Assembly (NCBI GenBank): GCA_036004405.1
Contig: DASYRM010000060.1
Location: forward strand, 1-32,762
DNA from: DASYRM01 sp036004405
GTDB taxonomy: Bacteria; Acidobacteriota; Vicinamibacteria; Vicinamibacterales; UBA2999
Length of the DNA stretch: 32,762 nucleotides
Reading direction: 5' to 3'
Shown: piece after piece, positions 26,627 to 32,762 of the stretch
Layout of the letters: each line of letters opens with the position of its first letter
Position numbering within the stretch: the stretch's first letter is position 1
The notes under the pieces: model-generated
The model's database searches: none
What the model was told of the DNA's origin: nothing
The model's input: the letters and a program-made list of their open reading frames with translations, nothing else
Program-made: the position numbers and the translations under genes

Positions 26627-28581
26627 GGGACGAGCGTCATCTCGAACGTCTGCTTCAGTGTCCCCAGCGTGACCTCGATCGCGTACTGCCCGGGCGCCAG
26701 CGGCGACAGCACCGCATCGGCCACAATCCACCGGAACTGCCCCGAGTCGTCGGGCCGGGCACTCACCAGCACCGGCACCTGAAGCGGCTGTCCCGCGCGA
26801 TCGAGCAGCCGCGCCGCCGCGGTGCCCGGCACAGTGGTGGCCAGTTCCAATCGGATGCGCTCGCTGCGCGAGAACCGGGCATCGGCCGTCTGGAGGTGCC
26901 GCGGCCCCGTCGAAGGCCCGCGGCGCCACACGACCGGCGTGCCCAGCTCGTCGCCACGCGGCGCGCTCATCACCACGCGAGCGGTGTCGGCGAGCACCAC
27001 GCTGTCGTTGGCGTCAGGGCGCAGCTGCACCTGCACGGCGTATTCGCCCGGCTTCACGGCCCCCCGCTCGGGCACGCGAACGGCAAACGCACCGTCGGCG
27101 GGCTTCACCGTCAGCGTCTGCGACAGCAGCTCGGTGCCGTCGGCCGCCAGCACCACCACATCGGCGGTGGCACCGGCCGTCCATTCCAGCTCCTGGCGCG
27201 TGCGGTAGTCGAGCTCCCCCACGATCCAGAACGTGCCGCCCTCGGGACCGGTCCACGATGACGTACGGATGCGGAAGGGCCGGCGCGCGTCAGGTGACGC
27301 GAAGGGGATGGCGGCCACCGCGCGGGCGGCGGCCGGCCTCCGGGCGCTCAAGAGCTCGTCAGACGTGAGACCGCGGTAGCCGCGCCGCGTCCGCACTCTC
27401 ACGCCGGGACGTGTGACGCGCGCGGTCAGCGCACGGAACCGGCCGTCGAGCCCGGTATTGGACGACCGGTAGGTCACCAGGTAGTACGACGATTCATCAG
27501 CGACGATGCGCGGCAGCGCCTCATCCAACGCCGTCCGCTTGAGCACCGCCATGCCGTCGGTGCCTTCGGCCAGGAGTCGCAGGCTATCCATCCGCGCCGC
27601 CGTGTGCTCGACCTGCGGCACGGCGCGAGAGGCTCCCTCGACCGGCACCGTCACCTCGGGCGCGTAGAGCGAATAGAAGGAGACGTTCCCGCGATTGGCC
27701 GCCTCGGTCAGGTCGCGTAGGTGCTGGCTGTTGTCCACCATCGCCAGCCGGCGGCGGTCGGCTTCGCACTCGACGCGCATGACCGGCGTGGCGGGCGACC
27801 CTTGCGCCGAGCCGCGGTCGCCGAACCGGCGGAGCCGATCCGAGCGAGAGCTCTTGTCGTCGTCGGGTTCGCCGAGCGTACGGCTGGCTGTGAAGAGCTG
27901 CCAGCCGTCGCTGATCGTCAGCACCGCCTTGCGCTCTTCGCGCAGCGTGCCGAGGTGCGCAACAAGGTCGTCGAGCGCGCTGAAGGTCGTCTCCTCGCGC
28001 CAGCGAGCCTTCATCTCCGCAGCACGCGCCCGGTCGGCGGCGCGAGTCGAATCGAAGCACTGGTCGTAGAGCACCTCTTTCGAGCCCGGCGCGCGGCGGC
28101 GCCCGCGACGGGCCCACGCCCAGTCGGCCTGCATCAGGTCCGAGAGCACTTCGGCCTTGCGCCGGAACGTGAGATCGCCGGCGGCCAGTTCGGGGCTCGT
28201 GAGCGCGACGAGATCATCGCGGTCCAGCAGGCGGTCCAGCATCCGGACGAGCGGCAGGCGCGCCGACGACTCGTCCTCGATCGTCGTGTGGTAGGTGTCC
28301 ACGAACACGACGAACACGCGCGAGCGGGGGCCGCCAGGGGCGACCGCGACGCGCTCGAACGACTCGATGCTCTGGGGAACGCCGTCTTCGAGCAGCTGCA
28401 GCTCGTCCTGGCGCAGATCATCGACCGCCGCGCCGTCGCGGACGGCAAACAGGTCCACGCGCTGCGTGGTGGCGGACGGAGCTTGCGCGGCGGCGGCCAC
28501 ACCGATGACGGCCACCAAGCCGAGGACGGCGCCAAACCTTCCGCCTACGCGGACGCTTCGGCGGACGAGCAATCGAGGCAT
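26623..28581 (-). CDS. VWFA-related secreted protein of the acidobacterial type
   Basis: 652 aa from ATG 28581. A signal peptide (basic MPRLLVRRSVRVGG, core FGAVLGLVAVIGVAAAAQ) is followed by RVDLFAVRDGAAVDDLRQDE and LQLLEDGVPQSIESFERV, the conserved entry of VWFA-related proteins abundant in Acidobacteriota. The VWA core has VFVVFVDTYHTT (metal-site Asp) and KAVLTISDGW; then SYYLVTYRSSNTGLDGRFRA and VRVRTRRGYRG close that domain. About 230 residues of beta-rich sequence follow. Role unknown; adhesion or surface assembly is inference. Possible leader: GAGGG about 5 nt ahead. An upstream in-frame start lacks a sensible signal peptide. Confidence 0.8.
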   Translation of the reverse strand: MPRLLVRRSVRVGGRFGAVLGLVAVIGVAAAAQAPSATTQRVDLFAVRDGAAVDDLRQDELQLLEDGVPQSIESFERVAVAPGGPRSRVFVVFVDTYHTTIEDESSARLPLVRMLDRLLDRDDLVALTSPELAAGDLTFRRKAEVLSDLMQADWAWARRGRRRAPGSKEVLYDQCFDSTRAADRARAAEMKARWREETTFSALDDLVAHLGTLREERKAVLTISDGWQLFTASRTLGEPDDDKSSRSDRLRRFGDRGSAQGSPATPVMRVECEADRRRLAMVDNSQHLRDLTEAANRGNVSFYSLYAPEVTVPVEGASRAVPQVEHTAARMDSLRLLAEGTDGMAVLKRTALDEALPRIVADESSYYLVTYRSSNTGLDGRFRALTARVTRPGVRVRTRRGYRGLTSDELLSARRPAAARAVAAIPFASPDARRPFRIRTSSWTGPEGGTFWIVGELDYRTRQELEWTAGATADVVVLAADGTELLSQTLTVKPADGAFAVRVPERGAVKPGEYAVQVQLRPDANDSVVLADTARVVMSAPRGDELGTPVVWRRGPSTGPRHLQTADARFSRSERIRLELATTVPGTAAARLLDRAGQPLQVPVLVSARPDDSGQFRWIVADAVLSPLAPGQYAIEVTLGTLKQTFEMTLVP

Positions 28582-28624
28582 GCACCCTCGAACGGGCAGA
28601 AACGCTGGCGGGGAGGATTTTAGC

Positions 28625-29221
28625 TCAGGACGCCACCAGGCTGCTCCGGCGCGAGGCGAACCGGCGGCGGACGGCGCGGACGATGGCGGCGGCAAACACC
28701 ACGATGAGCCCGACCAGCACGGCAGTCACGAGCAAGGCCGCCACCGGATGCGTCAGGGCCAGCAGGCCCAGGCCCACCACCAGGCCGTCTTCGGCCACGC
28801 TCAGGACCCAGTTCGAGAGCGGCTCAGGGCTGGTGTTGGCCACGGCACGTGTGCCGGCCTTGGTCAGGTGGCTTCCCGCCGCCAGCGTGCCGCCAAGCAG
28901 CGCCGCCAGCCCCTGCGCCGCGGGCGACGCGTCGCCCACGCTGGCCACCGCCACGAACGCACCGCCGAGCGGGCGAATCGCCGTGTGCACCAGGTCCCAC
29001 ACCGTGTCCAGGTAGGGAATCTTGTCGGCGAAGAACTCGACCAAGTACAGCAGGAGCGCGACGACGATGACGACGTCGTTGTCGAACACGCTGAACTGCG
29101 CGGGCAGCTCTACCCACTTGAACCGCGACGCCAGCCCGAGGATCGCCACGGTGGCGTAGAGGTTGAGGCCCGCCGCGAACGAGAACGCCGCCGTGCGACC
29201 GAGCAGGGCAATCAACTCCAT
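28625..29221 (-). CDS. DUF4126 membrane protein
   Basis: 198 aa with four to five hydrophobic helices. The start (FAAGLNLYATVAILGLASRF), the following VVALLLYLVEFFADKIPYLDTVWDLVHTAIRPLGG, and GGTLAAGSHLTKAGTRAVANTSPEPLSNW match the DUF4126 family, whose function is not known. The ATG overlaps the end of plsC by 10 nt, so the two are translated together. An Arg/Ser-rich tail ends the protein. Confidence 0.85.
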   Translation of the reverse strand: MELIALLGRTAAFSFAAGLNLYATVAILGLASRFKWVELPAQFSVFDNDVVIVVALLLYLVEFFADKIPYLDTVWDLVHTAIRPLGGAFVAVASVGDASPAAQGLAALLGGTLAAGSHLTKAGTRAVANTSPEPLSNWVLSVAEDGLVVGLGLLALTHPVAALLVTAVLVGLIVVFAAAIVRAVRRRFASRRSSLVAS

Positions 29222-29967
29222 GCTGACCCCTGGTCGAGCAGCTCCCGCACCGCCACGCGCGCGCGCTCGATGAGAATGTCGCGGTCGTCGACGGTCATTC
29301 CCTCGGTGGAGATCGGCGCACCGATCCGGACCGTCACCGTGACGGGCCGCACGACGGCACTGCCCTTCCGCATCGAGGCTCGGCCGCCGCTCACAGCCAC
29401 CGGCACCACCGGCACCTGCCCCTGCAGCGCCATGATGAATCCGCCCTTCTTGAACGGCAGCAGCTCGCCGGTACGGCTGCGCGTGCCCTCCGGAAAAATG
29501 AGGAAGGAGTTACCGCGGCGGAGCGACTCGACCGCCCTGTCCACAGACGCAATCGACTTCCGGCGGTCGGACCGATCGACCGCCACGAAGCCGCCGAGGT
29601 CGAACGCCATCCCCATCAGCGGGATCTGGTGCAGCTCCTGCTTGTAGAGGATGTGCATCATCGGGTGGAGGCCTTGAAACAGCACCGCCGGATCGACATT
29701 GCTTTCGTGGTTAGAGCAATAGACGACCGCGCCGGGGGGAACGTTCTGGCGCCCGACCACCCGGTAGCGGATCCCCGCCAGCATCAGCGCCAGCCCGACG
29801 CCGCCGTGGCCGGCCAGGTACAGCCCGCGCTTCCACCCGAACAGCTTTGCGATCAGAAGCGTGGGCGGTCCGACGACGACGATATAGACGACGATGACGA
29901 CGTAGGTGAGAACGGAGCGGAGGGCCGCAATCGCGGTGGATGCGTACACGAAAAAGGGCCCGGACAT
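29212..29967 (-). CDS. plsC: 1-acyl-sn-glycerol-3-phosphate acyltransferase (PlsC/LPLAT family)
   Basis: 251 aa from ATG 29967. One N-terminal hydrophobic region (SVLTYVVIVVYIVVVGPPTLL), then the acyltransferase motifs: NHESNVDP (NHx4D, catalytic His), LGGFVAVDRSDRRKS, FPEGTRSRTG (acceptor phosphate site) and VPVVPVAVSG. It acylates lysophosphatidate in phospholipid synthesis. Possible starts are 29988, 29967 and GTG 29949. The 29967 ATG lies in the loop of a strong terminator-like hairpin (29956-29981) followed by T5, so translation and termination must affect each other. It lies 42 bp after carD. Confidence 0.88.
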   Translation of the reverse strand: MSGPFFVYASTAIAALRSVLTYVVIVVYIVVVGPPTLLIAKLFGWKRGLYLAGHGGVGLALMLAGIRYRVVGRQNVPPGAVVYCSNHESNVDPAVLFQGLHPMMHILYKQELHQIPLMGMAFDLGGFVAVDRSDRRKSIASVDRAVESLRRGNSFLIFPEGTRSRTGELLPFKKGGFIMALQGQVPVVPVAVSGGRASMRKGSAVVRPVTVTVRIGAPISTEGMTVDDRDILIERARVAVRELLDQGSAWS

Positions 29968-29981
29968 CGCTGTCCGGGCCC
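29951..29981 (-). terminator. Rho-independent-type hairpin after carD, containing the plsC start codon
   Basis: On the minus strand an 11-bp perfect stem GGGCCCGGACA / TGTCCGGGCCC (arms 29981-29971 and 29966-29956) with a 4-nt loop is followed at once by TTTTT (29955-29951). It is the best intrinsic terminator in the window, 29 bp past the carD stop. The plsC ATG begins at 29967, in the loop/stem edge. Confidence 0.85.
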
Positions 29982-30009
29982 TGAGCATAGCAAACAGCCG
30001 GGGTGGTGC

Positions 30010-30789
30010 CTAGGACGCGCGCGCGGCCGCGCGGCGGTTCGCGACGAGCGGCGGCACCGTGGCCTTCACCGTCTTGGCGGTCATGACCGGCTTGGCGCTC
30101 ACCACCGGCTTGGCAGCGGTCGCCACGGCGGGCTTGGGTGCCGGCGCCGCGACCGGCTTGGAGGTTGCCACGATCGGCTTCGCTGCGGCCGCGGTCACTA
30201 CCGGCTTCGCCGGTGTGGCCATGACCGGCTTTGCCGCCACAACGGGCTTGGTGGCGACTTTCGCCCGCGCCTGCGTGCGGTTGATGTTGCGAACCTTCGT
30301 GGTGAAGCACTTCTCGAGCGCGCGATCGACCTGCTCCTCGACCTCGAGCGCCTTCTGCCGCATCACTTCCGACACTTCGGAGATGATGAGCGCCTTGGCG
30401 CGATCGAGCATGCGCTTCTCGCGGAACGAGAGGCTCTTCGACTTGCTGAGGAACGTGAGGCTCTTGAGGACGTCGGCCATGTCGTAGATCGACCCGGTCC
30501 GCATCTTGTCGGAGTTGTCCTTGAAGCGACCCTTCCAGTTCTGATGGTTGTCGATCTTGCCGTCGCCGAGCAGCGTGAACAGGCGCTCCACTTCGGCATC
30601 GTCGATGGCCTTGCGAAGGCCTACGCCATCTACGTTCGCCACCGGCACCAGCACCGTGGTGTCGTTTGCGACGATCCGCAGGTGGAAGAACCCGCACGTC
30701 GTGCCGAGAATCGTCTTTTCTTCAATTCGTTCAACGATGCCGAGCCCATGGTTCGGGTAAATGACCTTGTCTCCGACCTGGAATGTCAC
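30010..30789 (-). CDS. carD: CarD/CdnL-family transcription regulator with long Ala/Lys/Pro tail
   Basis: 259 aa from GTG 30789 (MTFQVGDKVIYPNHGLGIVE), with GAGGG 4 nt ahead. Residues 1-~65 are the CarD/TRCF RNA-polymerase-interacting domain; ~65-165 is the helical DNA-binding part (NWKGRFKDNSDKMRTGSIYDMADVLKSL, LSFREKRMLDRAKALII). CarD stabilises promoter open complexes. Residues ~171-259 are an extra tail with eight KPV/KPI/KPA repeats, histone-H1-like and absent from the usual ~160-aa proteins. The in-frame reading upstream (282 aa) would start inside the promoter. Minus-strand -35/-10 elements are clear. Confidence 0.88.
   Translation of the reverse strand: MTFQVGDKVIYPNHGLGIVERIEEKTILGTTCGFFHLRIVANDTTVLVPVANVDGVGLRKAIDDAEVERLFTLLGDGKIDNHQNWKGRFKDNSDKMRTGSIYDMADVLKSLTFLSKSKSLSFREKRMLDRAKALIISEVSEVMRQKALEVEEQVDRALEKCFTTKVRNINRTQARAKVATKPVVAAKPVMATPAKPVVTAAAAKPIVATSKPVAAPAPKPAVATAAKPVVSAKPVMTAKTVKATVPPLVANRRAAARAS
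30013..30279 (-). repeat. Coding low-complexity repeats in the carD tail
   Basis: DNA for residues ~171-259. A loose 18-30 bp unit encodes [A/T]-K-P-V-[V/M]-[A/T] eight times (KPV at residues 181, 187, 195, 211, 227 and 233; KPI at 204; KPA at 219). Codons vary between copies, so it is not a recent tandem slippage. Confidence 0.7.
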
Positions 30790-30846
30790 GTGTCCCTCGT
30801 TCCGGTAGGTTGTGGTTGGCCGGTTGGTGACTGGAGCAGCCCACTG

Positions 30847-30875
30847 AGTATAGCGCATTCCGGGCGGCCCGACAA
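30847..30875 (-). promoter_or_regulatory. carD promoter
   Basis: Minus strand: -35 TTGTCG (30875-30870), 17-nt spacer, -10 TATACT (30852-30847). The leader to GTG 30789 is about 50 nt. Confidence 0.72.
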
Positions 30876-30888
30876 CGTGAAATCGGCG

Positions 30889-30914
30889 AAAATGGCCGTG
30901 TTTTGGCCGTTTTT
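30889..30914. terminator. Bidirectional terminator-like hairpin
   Basis: AAAATGGCC, a 7-nt loop, then GGCCGTTTT with one mismatch, ending in T5 on the plus strand and T4 on the minus strand. It could end the ATP-grasp operon just ahead of the carD promoter. Confidence 0.45.
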
Positions 30915-31068
30915 AGTCAGCTCTTCCGGATGCCCAAACCGGCCGGGGAGCGCTGGTGCGGACCTCCGGTGCGTAGCCTAAATATCACTTAGCACACGAC
31001 TTGAAAGTCTCGCCGCGGGCGGATTCCCCAAACGCGCTACCGGGTGTGCGAGAGTCTCCAGACCGCCG
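30915..31068. other. Intergenic region after the ATP-grasp gene
   Basis: No gene found. It has a 6-bp inverted pair TCTCGC (31008-31013) / GCGAGA (31048-31053), a palindrome GACTT-GA-AAGTC (30998-31009) and CTAA...TTAG (30977-30991), and is slightly more AT-rich at 30975-31010. I see no tRNA or known RNA. Confidence 0.3.
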
Positions 31069-32091
31069 TCAGGCGCGGGCCATCGCCAGCTCGACAATCT
31101 CCTCGACGAGCTGAGAATAGGTCCGGCCGGCCTTCCGGGCCGCCATCGCAAACTCAGCCTTGGAGCTGAGCCACGGGTTCGGGTTGGCCTCGATGACGTG
31201 GACGCGGCCATCGGGCTGCAGCCGCATGTCCACGCGCCCATAGTCCCGCAGTTCCAGGGCCTGATAGGCCGCCATCGCCGTCTGCTGGAGCGCCAGGGTG
31301 GTCTCCTCCGACAGGTCCGTCGCGACCGCGGATTTGGTGTCGCGGTAGGCCTTGGTGCCTTTGCCCCACTTCACTTCGGCGGCGGCAATGCGCGGCGTGC
31401 CGTCGGGCAGCTTCGACAGATCGAGCTCCACGACCGGCAGCGCCTCGGGCTTGTCGTTGCCGATGATGCCGACATACATCTCGCGCCCTTCGATGTACTC
31501 CTCGATCAGCACCGGCGAGTCGAAGTTGGCGTGCAGCCAGTCCATGCGCTCCATCAGCTCGCGGATGGAGCTGACCACGGCGCTGAACTCGATGCCGATC
31601 GAGCCGTCCTCGCGCGCCGGCTTGACGATGACGGGGAACTGGAGGTCGTGCGAAAAATCGAGGCGGCCGCGGAACGACCTGGCGAAGACGGGGGTGTGGA
31701 TGCCGTGGAACGCGAAGATCTTCTTCGCAATCGCCTTGTCCTGCGCCAGCATCAGGCCGTGCGTGCCCGAACCGGTGTAGCGCTTGCCGATCAGTTCGAG
31801 GAAGCCGGCAATCTTGAAGTCGGCGGTGTCGTCGTCGTTGAACGACTCGGTGAGGTTGAACACTAGATCGCACTCGAGACGCGCCAGGGCGAGCAGGCTC
31901 TTGGGCGTGCCGTCGAGCTCGTGCTTGATCGCCTCGTGACCGAGCTTCACCAGCGCCTCGGCCACTTCGTCCTCGACTTCCTTCTTGTCGAGAGTGCGCG
32001 TCACCGGCGACTTGTCGGTGGAGGCGGTTGCCTCTGCCTCCTCGTCCACCAGGACGCGATCGTAAAGAACGACGATGTTCAATCTGCCCAT
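31069..32091 (-). CDS. ATP-grasp ligase of the D-Ala-D-Ala ligase-like family
   Basis: 340 aa. The ATP-grasp core is complete: K157 in FPVIVKPAREDGSIG, the EEYIEGREMYVGII strand (E197/E198), and the metal-binding D288 (GRVDMRLQPDG), E301 and N303 in HVIEANPNPWL. The N-terminal Rossmann part has FNLTESF where true Ddl has its substrate loop, and DdlB's E-G and S-Y-G landmarks are absent, so another amino acid or peptide may be joined. The ATG directly abuts the metallopeptidase stop (TAG-ATG), so the pair is translated together. No mur genes are nearby. Product unknown. Confidence 0.8.
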   Translation of the reverse strand: MGRLNIVVLYDRVLVDEEAEATASTDKSPVTRTLDKKEVEDEVAEALVKLGHEAIKHELDGTPKSLLALARLECDLVFNLTESFNDDDTADFKIAGFLELIGKRYTGSGTHGLMLAQDKAIAKKIFAFHGIHTPVFARSFRGRLDFSHDLQFPVIVKPAREDGSIGIEFSAVVSSIRELMERMDWLHANFDSPVLIEEYIEGREMYVGIIGNDKPEALPVVELDLSKLPDGTPRIAAAEVKWGKGTKAYRDTKSAVATDLSEETTLALQQTAMAAYQALELRDYGRVDMRLQPDGRVHVIEANPNPWLSSKAEFAMAARKAGRTYSQLVEEIVELAMARA

Positions 32092-32762
32092 CTAGTCGAA
32101 CTGTCCTCGCGTGAGAAAGTTCATGGCGAGCGTGGTGGCCAGCGCCGTCACCTCCACCAGGTAGCGTGTCTCCTCGCCCACCTCGCCCCAGAGCCGCATG
32201 CGTTCACAGGTGCGGCACACCGAGTCGATGAGCCCCTTCACGACCGGACGCCGAACGCCGGTCCAGTAGGTGATCTTCTCCACCAGCTCTTGGGTGTATC
32301 GCTTCACGATATCGGCCGCAGGTTTGGATTCCTTTCGCCTCCGAGGCAGGAAGATCTGCCCCAGATGGGCGTCGAGGGCAATGTCGATGCGCGCCTGGCG
32401 CTCCTGGGCCGCCTGCTCGTAGAACTGCTCCACGGTGACGCCGATGTCCTCGGGGGTGATGTCCACCTCACCGGTCTTGACGATCGGCTCCACGGTCGCC
32501 AGCGTCCTGCCCATGCGATCCACGTAGCGCAGTTTCCGCATGGCCGGCCAGCCTTTGTACTGCCGGCGCCAGGGGCTGCGCGGTGTGAGCCAGACGGCAA
32601 ACGTTTCCGCGAAGTCCTCGTCCGGATGCTTCTGCGCGTACCAACCCGGCAGGTGGCGCACGAACTCGCGGCTGAAGGGGATGGGGCGGTACTCGTCGCG
32701 ATAGGCGCGAAAAAAAGGGCCGAAGAGGCGCCTCCATTCGGGCGTCGTGTACAGGCGGTAGG
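32092..32762 (-). CDS. Putative zinc-binding metallopeptidase (Peptidase_Mx-like), C-terminal part (5' end outside window)
   Basis: About 223 residues are visible; the frame is open to the window edge. WYAQKHPDEDFAETFAVWLTPRSPWRRQYKGWPAMRKLRYVD is the conserved block of the putative zinc-binding metallopeptidase family: the E-D-F-A-E-T-F acids follow an HExxH that should lie upstream, beyond the window. The last ~130 residues are helical, with a C-R-T-C pair (SVCRTCERM) that may be structural. It precedes the ATP-grasp gene with no spacer. The HExxH cannot be verified here. Confidence 0.7.
   Translation of the reverse strand, partial: YRLYTTPEWRRLFGPFFRAYRDEYRPIPFSREFVRHLPGWYAQKHPDEDFAETFAVWLTPRSPWRRQYKGWPAMRKLRYVDRMGRTLATVEPIVKTGEVDITPEDIGVTVEQFYEQAAQERQARIDIALDAHLGQIFLPRRRKESKPAADIVKRYTQELVEKITYWTGVRRPVVKGLIDSVCRTCERMRLWGEVGEETRYLVEVTALATTLAMNFLTRGQFD

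Noticed and set aside
30977..31068. tRNA-Ser-like gene around CTTGAAA
   Set aside because: The would-be anticodon stem gives only 3 bp around a 6-nt loop, there is no T-arm GTTCRA motif, and the acceptor ends do not pair.

Overview
This 32.8 kb window is GC-rich, gene-dense bacterial chromosome. Several things suggest Acidobacteriota, possibly the Vicinamibacteria: a VWFA-related secreted protein of the type typical of that phylum, a TPR/HExxH secreted peptidase, an outer-membrane beta-barrel with a C-terminal Phe, a Rex repressor, a CarD regulator with a long basic tail, and a LigM/DesA-type demethylase. The taxonomy is inferred from gene content only. I see no rRNA, tRNA, CRISPR array, phage or plasmid backbone. 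No stretch over 300 bp lacks a gene.

Layout. 1-3.9 kb: the end of a rhomboid protease, a large TPR metallopeptidase, a divergent ICMT-like methyltransferase and a small zinc-ribbon protein. 3.97-7.5 kb: lon followed directly by a GT-B-like glycosyltransferase. 7.5-9.0 kb: a vapBC toxin-antitoxin pair with a very clear promoter-operator, a 33-aa TatA-like membrane microprotein and an outer-membrane barrel. 9.0-13.0 kb: a minus-strand run of a phospholipid N-methyltransferase, a secreted protein with no ordinary start codon, a RidA-like protein and a catalase-like protein, plus a lone nuoI. 13.05-16.7 kb: a LytS-type histidine kinase, a LytTR response regulator, signal peptidase I and a cation diffusion facilitator, all overlapping or tightly packed. 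16.7-17.3 kb: a decayed REP-associated tyrosine transposase (RAYT) between inverted copies of a palindrome. 17.3-20.1 kb: an aromatic O-demethylase and an aromatic-acid MFS transporter. 20.2-26.6 kb: an AEC transporter, a rex-moaC-Bcr/CflA operon, an OPT transporter and a secreted Ig-like protein. 26.6-30.8 kb: a VWFA protein, DUF4126, plsC and a CarD-family regulator. 31.07-32.76 kb: an ATP-grasp ligase fused head-to-tail with a putative zinc metallopeptidase that runs off the window.

Three threads cross the window. (1) A family of about ten short palindromes (GGGC-stem-CTRAAG-stem-GCCC, then CTAC) sits between genes, supplies stop codons to two of them and lies inside the start of another. 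The same palindrome flanks the RAYT remnant, so RAYT is their likely mobiliser. (2) Many genes, often divergent pairs, have a -10-like hexamer only 6-8 nt before the start codon, which points to leaderless transcripts; others have ordinary Shine-Dalgarno sites. (3) Several tightly coupled genes lack ATG/GTG starts at the natural place and seem to begin at ATT or CTG overlapping the upstream stop.

The best candidates for something little described are the RAYT/palindrome family, the ATP-grasp/metallopeptidase pair, the terminator hairpin that contains the plsC start codon, and the 33-aa TatA-like protein.
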